Below are positions 38,801 to 51,300 of a stretch of 64,000 bases of DNA, one piece after another (the first letter of the stretch is position 1; the number at the start of each line of letters is the position of its first letter). The stretch is from Toxotes chatareus (lineage: Eukaryota; Chordata; Actinopteri; Toxotidae), in contig CM028895.1 in the NCBI GenBank assembly GCA_016801885.1, forward strand, positions 11,866,001 to 11,930,000. The letters are read 5' to 3'. The translations under genes were made by a program, and so were the position numbers. The notes under the pieces were generated by a model, which saw only the letters and a list, made by a program, of their open reading frames with translations, did no database searches and was not told the origin of the DNA.

Positions 38801-40374
38801 CCTCTTCACTATGATTTTTGTCACCCTGTCCATCGTCATCACCGTCTTTGTGCTCAACGTGCACCATCGCTCTCCCAGCACTCACAAGATGCCCCGCTGG
38901 GTCCACTCCGTGTTCCTGGACCTGATCCCGCGCTGGCTGTTTATGCGGCGGCCTGCGCCAGATGGCCGGCGTCGAAGGCTGCTGCTGCTCCAGCAGGAAG
39001 CAGCGGCGGAGCGGCGGCAGGGCCAGATAGCTGGTTACAAATCTGGCCACTGCCTCAGCACCTCAGCTAACTGGCTGAGAGACGGTACCACATCAGAGGA
39101 GCCTGAGAGAAGCTGTTATGAGGATTTAGAGCTGGGAACACTGACATCTTATTTCTCCTTCCGTCCTCCTTCGCCCAGACCTCCGGGGTCAACTCCACCG
39201 CCGCAACAGAAAACTCCGCAGAACAGCCAGAACCGACAGGAAGCGGCCGGAGGGACAAACAGACAGTTAACTGGGGCCAGAGTCAATCCCACTCAGCGGC
39301 CAACTAAAGTTGAAAATACAGCATTAGACTCAAAATTCCTGCTTTCACCAAGTGTTATTCGGGCATTAGAAGGCGTGCACTACATTGCAGACCACCTGAG
39401 GGCTGAGGATGCTGACTTCAGCGTGAGTATCAATGAAAAGGCCACATCTCTTATTATGAAAATGAAACAATACACTGCTCAACACTTCTCATTTGTCTGC
39501 AAAGGGTAGTGATTTACTTCATTCTTCTCAGTTACATACAGCATAACTTCCTCACTGTATGATCACGCGCGTATGAAGACATGATATGTCCTGCAGTGTA
39601 AACCACACAGCTTTAGCACGCTTTGATTACTGAGCTTGTACTCATGACGAGTTATAAATATGAGATCCTACCCAGTGACTGTGAAGTCCTGATAATTTCC
39701 TTGAACCTGAAGTATAGCAGATACTCCTTAGCTCACCAGCACACCAGTGACAAACATGTATCAGGACAACTTTGACATAACCTCAGACTGAGGTAAAATA
39801 CCTCAATCAGGCCAGATGAACTAAAAGAAAAAATATGGAGGAGATACATTCTTCCCTGAAGTAAACATAAAATCATGAGTAAAACAGCAAGCACGTAAAA
39901 AGTAATTACAGCTGCAACTAATGATTTTTGCCATTCTAGATGAATCTGACAGTTATTTACAGTTACTGAATAATCACGTTATCATTTCAGCTCTAATAAT
40001 AACACTTATGTTTTGTTATTGATCCCACATTAGAAGCCACAGAAGAAGTATTGTAAAATGATTGTTTTTGATGGGGTGATAACCAATTGGAGGCAAAATG
40101 GTACTGTTTGAAGTAAACAGTATATGCATAAATATAAATAGTAGCCCTCCTGATTGAACATCCAATAAACCATGCAGCTCATAATTACAATTTTATATTT
40201 GCTACTGTCTTCTTTAATTTCTTACTTTCTCTGTTGCTCTTTGCACAGGTGAAAGAGGACTGGAAGTATGTTGCCATGGTGATTGACCGCATCTTCCTGT
40301 GGATGTTCATTATTGTGTGCCTCCTTGGAACCATTGGCCTCTTCCTGCCCCCCTGGCTAGCTGGCATGATCTAG
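32319..40374 (+). CDS. chrna2: Neuronal nicotinic acetylcholine receptor alpha-2, complete, 555 aa
   Basis: Exons 32,319-32,385; 35,889-36,040; 36,751-36,795; 37,004-37,113; 38,255-39,422; 40,249-40,374. All have GT-AG introns and consistent phases, totalling 555 codons plus TAG. The product is an agonist-binding subunit of a pentameric ligand-gated cation channel in the plasma membrane. Signal peptide about 1-25. Loop A/E segments include WNDYKLRW. The Cys-loop is Cys158-Cys172 (CSIDVTFFPFDQQNC). The vicinal cysteines that define alpha subunits are Cys222-Cys223 in loop C. M1 is about 239-263, M2 about 271-291 ([20 protein letters not shown]), M3 about 299-325 and M4 about 525-549, ending LAGMI. 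The M3-M4 loop (about 329-522) is shorter than in alpha-4. The tail words ALEGVHYIADHLRAED fit alpha-2 better than alpha-4, and tail-to-tail ptk2b matches the CHRNA2 locus. Fish duplicates make an a/b suffix undecidable. Confidence 0.93.
33054..33071 (+). repeat. (CTG)6 short tandem repeat
   Basis: Six CTG triplets in chrna2 intron 1, flanked on both sides by TGTGCACATT-type text. Confidence 0.9.
33522..34230. repeat. Possible retro-derived segment in chrna2 intron 1
   Basis: Read on the minus strand, about 200 bp of mixed-composition sequence (33,741 down to 33,542) ends directly in about 18 A residues, as a retro-copied sequence would. The adjoining segment to 34,225 is open on both strands for more than 300 bp. 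I cannot name a family or find clear target duplications. Confidence 0.25.
34386..34780 (-). repeat. Teleost dispersed repeat in chrna2 intron 1
   Basis: Contains 'GATTTTGTTACCTTTGGACA' and 'CAGACAGC'-type flanks. It shares this core with the repeats at 51,040-51,435 and 55,430-56,000, a family of short interspersed fish elements carrying 'CTGTCCAAAGGTAACAAAAT' on the other strand. Diverged copy. Confidence 0.4.
37169..37452 (+). repeat. Teleost 'GCTGCAACTAA' repeat in chrna2 intron 4
   Basis: Begins 'CAGCTGCAACTAATGATTAC' and continues with 'TCTGCAGATTATTCTCTCAA' and 'TATTCAGTTTATTGTCATAG', closing with ATTAATTATCTG/AATTAACTACTTGATTC words. The order matches a very common fish interspersed repeat. 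A truncated relative starts at about 39,908 in intron 5. Confidence 0.6.
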
Positions 40375-42382
40375 TGCTTTCGAGAAAAAATATGAGAAAG
40401 AAAAAAAAATCCTCAACTACCTTCACTTGAATGATGTTTTAAAATGTAGCTGGACTCTACTTCAACACTGAGAATGTGACTGAAGTTTGTGAAACACCCT
40501 GCAGCCCAGTTTGCGGCCTCATGAACCAACACTCTCTACACACCACCAAAACAACATTATAAAAAAATAAAAATAAAAGAACTGTGCTGTTTTTAGATCC
40601 CTCTCAGTAGTAGGGCACAAACCAAAAGGGTTTTAGGATATATCAGACTCAGCTTGTCAGGCTCAGCTACCCAGACTTAGCTCAACTTTCATCCGTCCAA
40701 AAGCCGCACTTTGACAGCCTCAGGTGTAGTCCCTCAGCCTCAGCTGTACACTTACTGAGGCTGAGTGTTTGACCTGAATGCTAACATTGGTATGTTAACA
40801 TGCTTACCAGCGGTAAGCGAACGTCTAGCACACAACATTTAGCATGACAACATGCTAATGTTACTTTGTTAACATGCCGACGATTAGCATATGGGCTCTT
40901 TAGCATGTTAGTTCAGATAACGTGCTAATTAAACAGCATAGTATCAGCATCAGCGCTGGGTAATGTTTTACACTTATGTGATTATTTTTCTCTGTAATTT
41001 GAGGGATAACAACTTAAAAGTTAGTGACCTACTCACATTACATTTAATAATAATGCTGGCATCAGTAAGAAATCTCGGTGTCTTACCGGGAGTTAGAGGG
41101 TCCATATCAGGTTTTCGTCCAGGTGTAACTTGTTGCTGTTGATTAGAGACCAAACATCCGGCGAAGGAGAATAAATATGCCTCCAATTAACTCCAAGTTT
41201 GTCTTATTTACATGTTGTTTTCTTCTTAGCCGCACAGGTAAAGTACCCCCTGGTATATCCAGGAATCTCCTGGGTTTTGTTTAGAGAGTGTTTAGATGGA
41301 GAATGTGTAAATAAAGGTCTGTGAGCACTGGTCTTCAGGGTTTGAGGTTACTGGGGTGAGCTGTCATTGGACAGCAGCTGAACGCATCCAGTGCCTCAAC
41401 TGGCTGCCCCGCAAGCTGTGTGAGAGTGTCTGCTTCAGAGCCAAGGCACAAGCTGGGCTGAGTTAAGAAATGTACTTTTAGACATATCCAGCCTTGAGCT
41501 GAGATGACAAATGGATATTTAGATGTGTTTTTAGATGGGTTTTAATGAGCTGCTGGACCAGCAGTGGCAGAATAATACTGTAGAATTATGAGCAATGAGA
41601 TGTTTAGTTTGAGTCAGATTGAAAAATTTTGATGAATCATGAACCATGTTCAACATAAAATGGGGTGGCCTTTACCTCACTCAACTGACAACTTGACCAA
41701 CAGTGGCATGCTGTTCTAACAGATTTTAACTGGACACACTAACCAGGGTCATTTGTTCTGATTTGAAAAGAATTTGCATTTTTGTGAACTTTTTTTTTCT
41801 CTTCCTGCAACAGTTGAAACTTATTTTTAAATGATCATATACTATGTAATAAATACCATGACGAAAAGCCTGTCATGACATTTATTCAGTGGTTTAAACA
41901 ACAGGTTGTCATTCCTGCAGTTGTCTTGCCCTAAGCACTGCTCCACAATCATATTTTAGTCCTAGATGATACTCTTCATGTTCATACAGTCCTGTGCTTT
42001 ACATCTTACCAGATAAAGCAGGTGTTTCATCTTGACAGCAGTTATTCGTTTTATGAAAATACATAAAAGCCTTTTTATGAGACAAGAATTTATAGAGAAA
42101 AGAACAACCAAGTCTTTTGGCCCATCTTTCTGTAGGTGCACTGGCATGAGACGTTTTGACACTCATCAATCTTCCAGAAACGTTAGAGATTTTGTGAGGA
42201 AATGAACACAGAAAGATTATTATCAATACTTTACACCGGCGGTGGATAGCTGATAGTATTATAAGTGATCACATATCTGACAGTGAGAGGGAACACAAAA
42301 CACTCAGATTTAAATACTCACCTTCAACAAGAGGTATGCTTCAGTGAACAGGCATTCATGTACAGCAGTACACATCATGGTA
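40375..42382. other. Convergent intergenic space chrna2 / ptk2b
   Basis: Both 3' UTRs enter this region from opposite sides. It contains a degenerate repeat with TAGCATG/TTAACATGC words at about 40,775-40,930, related to the family at 6,930. No gene seen. Confidence 0.5.
40566..40577 (+). terminator. Candidate chrna2 poly(A) signal
   Basis: Two overlapping-region AATAAA hexamers lie 190-205 nt after the stop codon, in an A-rich stretch. A later signal cannot be excluded. Confidence 0.45.
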
Positions 42383-42388
42383 TTTATT
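42383..42388 (-). terminator. Candidate ptk2b poly(A) signal
   Basis: AATAAA on the minus strand (TTTATT on plus), about 0.7 kb beyond the stop codon. A second candidate is at 41,881-41,886. Neither is confirmed by other signals. Confidence 0.35.
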
Positions 42389-43095
42389 TTTTATATCATT
42401 TGAATTATGTGCTAGAATTTCATATTTTATGATAGAACAGACACAATACAAAAACCTTTGACTCTAGTATCTGAAACATATCTATCATTATTCATACCAT
42501 TGTAAATCTTCATAATTTATAATGCTCACAATTTTAACATATTGTATCAAAGTGACATTTGAAAGACGTAGATATATAAAACATTCTTTCTAGCTGACCA
42601 AACTTTTCATTTTGTCATCTTTACATTTCACACAGGATGCTACTGACAGGTTTTAAAGAGGTCTACTTGAGCTTTAATTTGAATTTTACTGCAGTAAAAC
42701 CCACTCTATTTGAAATAAGGCATGTTTTATATTTACAAGGATGTTTCAGTTTCTGAGCAGATAAGTAAATCAATGACTAACCAACAGTGAATGAGAACAG
42801 TTTACATAAGTTTATCAGAAACAACTGCATCCTAAATACAATGCCTGATATTTGTAGACTATCCTATGAATCAGCCATTTCAGTACACACACTACTTTGG
42901 TAAGCGTACCCATCCTTTTGTTTCCAAGTATGCCTGAGTTCTACCATTATATATATTTAAATTTCACAACAGACAATTTAAGCAATTTGAACACAACATA
43001 AATGTTCAGCTGTGAGCAAAATGTTATTTCTGACAGATGGGAAAGTGTCTGATGAAAGGTTAATGTGTAAACTGAACCAGGAGGTTTACAGTACA

Positions 43096-45306
43096 CTACG
43101 GGGCCACAGGCTTGGCTAAGTTGGCCCTGACTCTCGCTTGGTCCACTGCATCCAACATGTTCTTGCTGTCCATAGCCAGAGTATGTGCTGCAGCCAGCAA
43201 CTGTTTCTTACACTCCTCCTTCAAAGAGGTGATGGCGTTCTGCTGGGCCAACCGCATTTTGCTGATCAGCTCTGCCATGTCGTTGTTCAGCAGCTTCTGG
43301 GTGCCCTCGATCTGTGGCAACGGTGAACAAACCATTTCTCACCTGTATTTTACAGTGAGCACTCATAAAATGAGAACAATAACAATAACAATATAGTGCA
43401 ATCAAATTAAACTGAAATACAGATCATGCTTGTGAGGCTTATAAATGTTTATTTTGCATATCCTTTGTGCATATCAGCTGGAGCTGACTGAAGAAGCAGA
43501 AAGATGAAAACAGAGCAAACAAGCAGCAGATGATATGGTTTACCTCAGTCCGGACAGACTCGTGTAGGGTGGGCAGTATGTCATCCACGCTGCGAATCAG
43601 ATCTCGTAAAGCCATCCCTACAGACTGAGAGCAGAGATCAATGCAGAGAATTAATCAGCTGTAATTAATCAGGAAGTTTGTCTTCGAATTGAATTCATAC
43701 CCCTTAAATTTGACATAAAATAGAAATAAACTGTACAGAAAGTAATGGGGAAAAAAATGGAATTTGTTTCATTGTACCTTGACAATGGTGATATATCCGT
43801 CTGGCTGCAGTTCAGTGATGTCATTCTTGAGTTGAACTACGACTTTGACCAAGTCCATGACGGAGGTATACACTTTGTCATCAGAGCGGTCCAGTTCAGC
43901 TGTGGGCGCAGGCTAAGAAAGAGGGAATAATGTGTCTCTTAATAATTGAAATACTCATCCTCATTTATTTAATCTGGACTCTATTTAAAATGCCCAGTGA
44001 CATCGATGCCCTTTCAACTGCAGGGTAATTAAACTTTTCAAATGTCTGGCTTCATTACAAATTCTTTTTATCTTACAATCAAAGCCAATAAAATTAAATG
44101 GTCTTTTCAATGAGATATAAAGATATTACAATGCAAAAAAATTAATTGATATAATTACCTGCGCTGTGAGCCGGGGGGGCTTCTCTGGGGCTGCTGTGAG
44201 AAAGAAACATGAATGTTATAAGAGACACAGAGAAAGAGAAGGAACTCAGGAGGATTAAGAGATAATAGTCTTCAGAATTAATTTAAAGTGACTTTCTCTG
44301 AGCACTCACCATTCTGTGTGTCAGCTTCAGGGGACTAGAAAGAATAGACAAAGAAAAATCTCATGAGGACTACAAAAGAAATCCTGTCCAAACTGTTACA
44401 TTCAACAGCTATCATTATCTATAGGCAATAGTGCAGAAAAGGTCATCCTAATAAACAACGGAAGTACTAATTTCAGTTCAAAATTTCTAGATTTAATTTA
44501 GATTCCTCCTGAGAAAAGTATATAGAGATACAAATCTTAAAGAAAAAGCCTCTAATTAAACGGTTTACCATACATCTGTGACAATTACTCTATTTGTTGC
44601 AATTAAAACTTGCTAATGGTTTTTTTCGTGTATCCAAATTCTCTAAACATGCCTCCTGTACTTCAGCTGGGGGTTTCCTACATTTCCCATAATGCCCAGA
44701 GTTTCACAACACCGAACACCAAACCACAGTGCTGTATTGATACGTGACTTGAGTTATGACTGTACTGGATTGTTACTAATAAATGTAAAGTATATATTTA
44801 TAATCACTAGAACAGGAAGTAGAACATGCATTATTTTTATGTTCCCTTTCTCTTATGCTGTTTCAAGTATTTAAATATATTAAATACTATTAATATTATA
44901 AACAAAATATTGTGAAACATACAGGCCAGTGGTTGTTGTGGTTCTTTCCAGGAATCACAGGCATCACTGCACTTTCACTGCTTTGATTTCTACTGTAAAT
45001 AATCAGTTTTACTTCACTGTTGCTTCTTGTGGAAGTTTTGGGCAGCTGAATGTTTTCTAATTCCATTGTAACAGCACTGAAAATATCTTGCAAATTACAT
45101 AAACTACTACATGTTGTCTGACATCATGCTGACTACACCTAGTCACTTTTCTAGTGGGAATAAGAAGATAATGCCCCCAAAGACACTGCCAAAAGCCATA
45201 TAAGTTCAAGTATTTTAAGTTTAAATTCAATAAATTTGACTGAAATTACTGTGTACAGGAAAATACCTACCGCTGGGCTGCCAACATCATCTGGTCCAAT
45301 GGGGTC
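43096..45306 (-). other. ptk2b: ptk2b exons for linker microexons and FAT domain
   Basis: Small exons of 36, 25 and 35 nt (45,306-45,271; 44,334-44,310; 44,193-44,159) encode an acidic/proline linker ending EKPPRLTAQ. They are followed by three exons (135, 81, 216 nt) for the four-helix FAT domain, including LISKMRLAQQNAITSL and DAVDQARVRANLA, ending VAP. FAT binds paxillin-type LD motifs and targets the kinase to adhesions. The tyrosine at the position of the human Grb2 site is Tyr864, in VYTSV. Confidence 0.85.
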
Positions 45307-48300
45307 CTGCAAAAGAACAGGCAGGTTCATTTTATAGAATATGGACGTGGACCCTCTCTTCGGAACTGTTATCAGAGGAACATTCAATTTAAGACTAGCG
45401 GGGCGTTGAGAGTGAATGAGTGGGTTGATATTGTTTAACGATGCCGCATTCAGAGTAGCCTCCAGGGCCACGTTGATTTCAGGAGCGGGGGGACACAGAG
45501 ACACAGAGACACAGAGAGGGGGTTGACAAAAGTTAATGATGCTCTGTTTCCCACCAGGAGTTTCTCCTCCTTCTGAAGCCACTTTTTATCCTCCATCATC
45601 TGCTTTTTCTGCTGGCGGAGAGTGTCCTGCATATTCTGTTTCTCCCTCTGCCACAGGCGCTGGGCATCCTCCATGCTGTTTGGTTCCACTCGGGGAAACT
45701 CATTCTCCTACAAGAGTACCGGGGAAATGTGATGGGGAATTAATACCACACAACATTTGTCATTTTTTAATCTCTTGATGCTTAAGTTTTTACTTCATTA
45801 AATGCAGCGCTTTTGTGTTATCTCCATTTGAGTACATGACTGGTGCTTAGTGTTTCTTACCCCCATGCTGCGACGTCGAGGGGACCTGACTGGCAGAGTA
45901 AGAGTGTTCATGGAGTCGACGGGGGACTGATATTCACACGGGCTGGCAAGATCAGGGGAGCTGGCACACAAAGCCTCATTCAGCTGCACAGATACAAACA
46001 CATGTCAATTACATACAAATATAGTTTTTGTTTTTAAGTGAAGTCTGTCATGTTGGAGGTTACTTTGTTCCACTAATATACCTGAATGTGTAGACCAATA
46101 CTGAGCGTGTTCCCAAATCGCCCCGGTTTCATTCTTGAAGGCTACAGTAAAGATAAAAAGATTTTTTTTTTCAATGTACATGCATTCAATTTGAATTGTG
46201 TGTTATGTTGTAACATATAACAGTGGCTGAATTTCACACCTTGGGCGGAGGCTCATTAAAGTTGAACTTGGGATCAAAATATTTTGTGGAGCGTGATCTG
46301 TCCCTCTCTCTCTCCACTTCCTGCTCCTTCTCCATCTTGTGGACATCACTGACGGATTTAAGAAAACAGTTTAGTCTTTATAAGAGAGGTACAAAAACAC
46401 ACCTAATGGACTATTTTAGCAGGTCACCACCTACTGGACTAAATCACTTCAAAAGGATAGATGATTTTATGATCTATTGATCTTCTCATCTGGATTCTTT
46501 CAATTTAAAAACCAGTGATCTGTGGATCTAACTTCTTCTATGTCAAACTAAAACTGAGAAGGCTGTAACCATCACTGTGATGCCTGTGTCTTTGTTGTTT
46601 GAGTCAGAGGAAACTGGCAAATGAGAGCAGCAAAACGTTCACTGATGAGAAAAACACTTAACTTTTATTTATATGTAGTGCTGTGGTTTATTTTGTCATA
46701 CTTTAATACTGAGGAGAACACTGTAACAGAAAGATCACCTTTTATTAGGAACTCCTTTTATATTTAATACAGAAATACCTGATCTTGACCACAAGCTCAG
46801 TGAAAGTCGGTCTCTCTCTGTGGTCGTAGGACCAGCAGCGGGTCATGAGTGAGTAGAGGGCAGGCGGGCAGTTTTCTGGTTTGGGCAGCCTGATGCCCTG
46901 CTCCAGTTGGTTGATTACATCTCTGTTCTCCAGCCAGAAAAACGGCTGCTGCCCACGACTCATTATCTCCCACACACACACAGCTAAAGAGAGATACAAA
47001 CACAGAAACAAAAACATGCTTGGATATGGTCACCCTGTAATTCATTATGAAATTCTGTGATGATACAAAGAAGGAAATTTTTAAGGAATAAAAACATAAG
47101 CAGTAGTGGCTGTTACTTTAATTACTGATCTATCTGACAATTATTTTCTCAATTAATTTTTAAGTCTATAAAATGTCAGAACAACAGTCCAGAACCCAAT
47201 GATATTCAGTTTACTACAATGTAAGACAAAGAAAAAAAGGAAATCCTCACAACTGAGAAGATAGATTCTGTCACTCTTTCTATATCATCCTTGGCATTCA
47301 AATGGCATTGTGCTGAAACAACACTGTGATTCACACCCTCATCAGGGGGAAGCAGGTTAGAAATGCTTTTCTATAGAAGAAGACCTACAAATCACTTGCC
47401 ACCGTCCTCCTGTATATGAGCCAGTACTATAGCATTGGGCTTATGAATAATAAAGACCATTAAGGCCGTTCAAACTGTTCGCAAACCAAAGACCTCAATG
47501 TAGTTGTGATATCAGTTCCAATAATTCTAACCATGTCATAAAACCATGCAGTGCTTGTTTTGGTTGATGATTGACCATCCACCTGTCTTTTGCCATATGT
47601 GAGTGTGTGTGCTTTTTTTCTTTCTTTCTTTCAGTGCTGTGAACCAAACGGCCAAGATGTTTTTGCACTAAGCTGCTGTAAGTTACTGCATGGCTCACCA
47701 AACATCCAGACATCACTGGCCGTGGTGAAGCGTCTGAAGTTGATGGATTCTGGAGCCATCCACTTGATGGGCAACCGAGTAACAGACGCTGCAAAGCAAT
47801 GGGAGAAGTTAGTATTTTACAGCCAAGATATTCAGCAATATTCATTTTTGAAAAGGAAATTATTTAAATGAGGTGACTAAAAGAACTGTCATATCAGCTT
47901 TTATTTTCCTAGTTTGCCTCTGTTACCTTTGTAATATTCTTCATCCTCGATGTACCTGGACAGACCAAAGTCTCCGAGCTTCACACACTCTGGACTGGCA
48001 ACTAACACGTTCCTGACTGCGATGTCTCTGTGAGAAGACATGACCAACACAGAGAGAAATTTCATGTATGTACAGATGAAGATGACATAACTAAGACATG
48101 ATTAATGCAGATAATACAAGCAGAGTTTGTAGAGGAGCCGGATATTGCATATTATCACTCAACGAATAACTTGTTGGAGTCTGTTATGAGTGAAGCAGAG
48201 AGTCTAAAATAGCCCTGAGCCCTCACTGACTGAACTAAATTTGCCTCTTAGTCACTGCAGCGCTGCGGTAACTGAGGCAGAAAATAATACAAAAAGAATG

Positions 48301-51300
48301 TTTACATTTTCCACACAGGCAAAAACTAATATCCTTTTGTCTGTTTCCACTTCACAGGAGACTGAATCCTGCTGATAGCATTCTGCAAAGTCGACAAGTG
48401 AAGCATGGTTCTCTGTCACCTCAAGTCAACTTTCTGTAATGTTGTCTCATTGCATTGTCACTACCTTATATGACACCATATACATAAAGATTTTCTTTTT
48501 ATGTGGTTCCAGACCATCGCTGCCTACATCCCAAGTTTTGACTGAGTCTCGTTCTTGGAGACTTCTGACATATTGGCAAAGACATAGCCTAGTGTCCCTT
48601 AACAAAAATGTTAAGCTTGCTTTTAATCTATTAAAAAATGAAAATATAAGAAAGCATCTTCCTAGATTTGCCAGTTGAAAGGACAATCTGATTATAACAA
48701 GTATTCAACAAGTTCTTCATATTTTAAGCCAAGATATTGATAAGATATTGTGACAAGACATTGCTTTGTACAGTACATTTTGGTTTATTATCTTTTTGCA
48801 TAATAGGAACAATATAAATAAAAGACAATAACATTATCACCACTTCCTGAATAAAAACGAAAAATATTCTTTCACCTGTGTACCACGTTGACCCCTTCGA
48901 GGTAGACCAGGGCTTTGCAGATCTGTAGGCTGAAGAGCACCAGAGTTGTATTCGTCAGCTTGTTCTGGTTCTGAGTCAGGTAGTTTCCGAGCTGCAACGA
49001 CATCAACATTTAAGTTAGAACAGGTAGAATTTATTGAGACTACATCGGCACAGACATACAGCGGCTCCGTTTCACTTCCTTTTCCTGCAAACAAATCTAA
49101 CTGCACCAAAATCTTTTAGACGTGGAGGAAGATTTCAGTGAGCTGTAGTCCTTTTTGTGTCAATCTTATCAATGTCCTCATAAACTAAAAACACAGTAAT
49201 TCAGTCCTGACTGAATTAAAATAAAATCATGAAATCATGGCTGGTACTAACCTCTCCATACTGATAAAGCTCCATGACAATCCACACAGGATTCTCCTCT
49301 ATGATTCCAATCAGCTTGACGATGTGAGGATGGTTGAGGTTCTTCATAATTACTGGCAAATACACAGAGTTAACAAAACTTACAACTACTCTCATAGTTC
49401 CTGTAATCATTACCATTCTATTATTTTCTACACAGTTTTTTTACTACCTGCTTCACTCATGAACTTCTCCATCACATCAGGTGAACAGTCTTTGCAGGTT
49501 TTCACTGCCACATTGATCTTATCTCCATCCTGTTCAATCCACAAACAAAAAAAGTGAATATCTAGTCTATTGCTGCCAATACTGATATATATATATATAC
49601 AGCACGTACATATACAGTAGAGAGATACACTTACAACTTTGTTGTAAACTCCATCGTAGACTTCCCCAAAAAACCCCTCACCAAGAATTCGTCCGAGAAC
49701 AATGTCATTTCGGTCAATCCCATACTTCACCACTAGAGGATAAAATTTGTCAAAGCTCAAAAATGACTTTCCACAGGTCCTATTCTGCAAAAGACATTAA
49801 TATATGCTTTGGACAAACCTGACTTCGGCCTTTCATCGAGAATCTCACAGTAGATGTCTGAACCTGCAAATACAAAATAAAGAACTTTGTTTCTTGATCA
49901 TAACTTCATTACCTCTCTTAATAGAAGTTTTGCAAGATTACAGAAATTATCTGTTAAAAATGTAAAGACTGTGCACCGTGTTGTACAATGGAGGTTGTGT
50001 AAAACTAGGAAAACTCTCAGCTCACCCATACTGTGTCTGACCGAGCTGGTGTCTCTGCTGCTCCAGAGAAAAGACAGAATGAGAGAAAGCCTCGGTTATA
50101 AATTTTCAAGTTATGGCTCCTCAGAGCGCTGACAGCATGATTCAATAAAACAGCCCCTCTCATCAATAACTAACTTTTCATTTCATATTAAATCCAAAGA
50201 GGATGAGTACAGCTTGGACTCTGCTGCTACACTGAGGCTGAGAGAGGGCACAAATCATTTAAAGTTGTAAAACAGCCAAAATCCACTCACCCTGTAGGAA
50301 TCTCGGGTAGGGAGGTCCGTGCATTGGCATCTAGGACAGAAATTACTAATGAGAATTCCAGCCTAGTTTAAATAACACATTTCTTAAAGACTATAACCAC
50401 TATAGCTTTTAAGTCTTCCAACAATGTTTTAATCACAGTGGTGTAAAGAAAACATTAGGAGAAATAGCTGACTCATACGCACTTTTATTTGGTCGGTAGA
50501 TAACAGTATCATCTGTATTATTTTCCAAACGGCAGTACCCATCGATAAGGTCCATCATGTTCTCTGCCAAAGGGACCGTGGCCACGTTGATCGATAGACG
50601 CTAAAGAACATACTGTATTAAATTTCCTATGCAATCACTCTCTATAGTAAATGTACTTACATTATATATTTATGGAGAAATACAGTATAATAGGTAGATT
50701 GTGTTGTTGTGGTACTTACTTGTCTGGCCCCCTCTATGTCGAGGTTTAGGAGAGCCTTGCCGTCGCTCTGAGATAAGCATTGTACTTTCTTGATCTGTTT
50801 GAAGTCGGCAAGAAACACAGCCTGAGGCGCAAAAGAAAAGGAATGCAGTAAGTTCAATTATGGTGGGACTGATTATATTTGTGTGGCACTATGTGAGATG
50901 TATAATGATGCAGTTTCCACTGATGGCTACAAACAGCGTCAAGTGATCTGGACTGGTTTATAATATGTCTAGACATGATAGGATGGTGTGGGGCAGAAAA
51001 ATCTAGCAGAATTCATTTATTCCACCAAACTTTCAGAGCAGAAAAATTACATTTTCAGAAATTAGAACAGTTCAACTTTTTTGGGAAATACACATTTCCT
51101 TACTTCTATACGAAAACCAAAATGTAAAAAATAAAATGTGATTTTAAAGGCGTTTTATGTGCCAGAATATGTCTTGGCTGGGAGCAGTTGCCAGAGACTT
51201 CAAGAAGTAACTGTTAATCCCTGAGCTTTGGTGGATTCTGTTACCTTTGGACAGAGCCAGACCGGAGCTGTTTACCCATTGTTTCAAGTCCTTATACTGA

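Noticed and set aside
38702..39070. Long frames on both strands inside the large chrna2 exon
   Set aside because: They are shadows of the real reading frame in GC-rich codons.
39423..39509. C-terminal extension of the large chrna2 exon to a stop at 39,507
   Set aside because: A consensus GTGAGT donor at 39,423 and an in-frame exon at 40,249 encoding M4 show this is intron.
32319..40374. Naming the receptor chrna4 instead of chrna2
   Set aside because: The conserved channel core fits both, but the loop is much shorter than in alpha-4, the pre-M4 sequence fits alpha-2, and the ptk2b neighbour marks the CHRNA2 locus.
45151..45582. A 143-codon minus-strand frame
   Set aside because: It crosses the ptk2b exon at 45,271-45,306 in another frame and is mostly intron.
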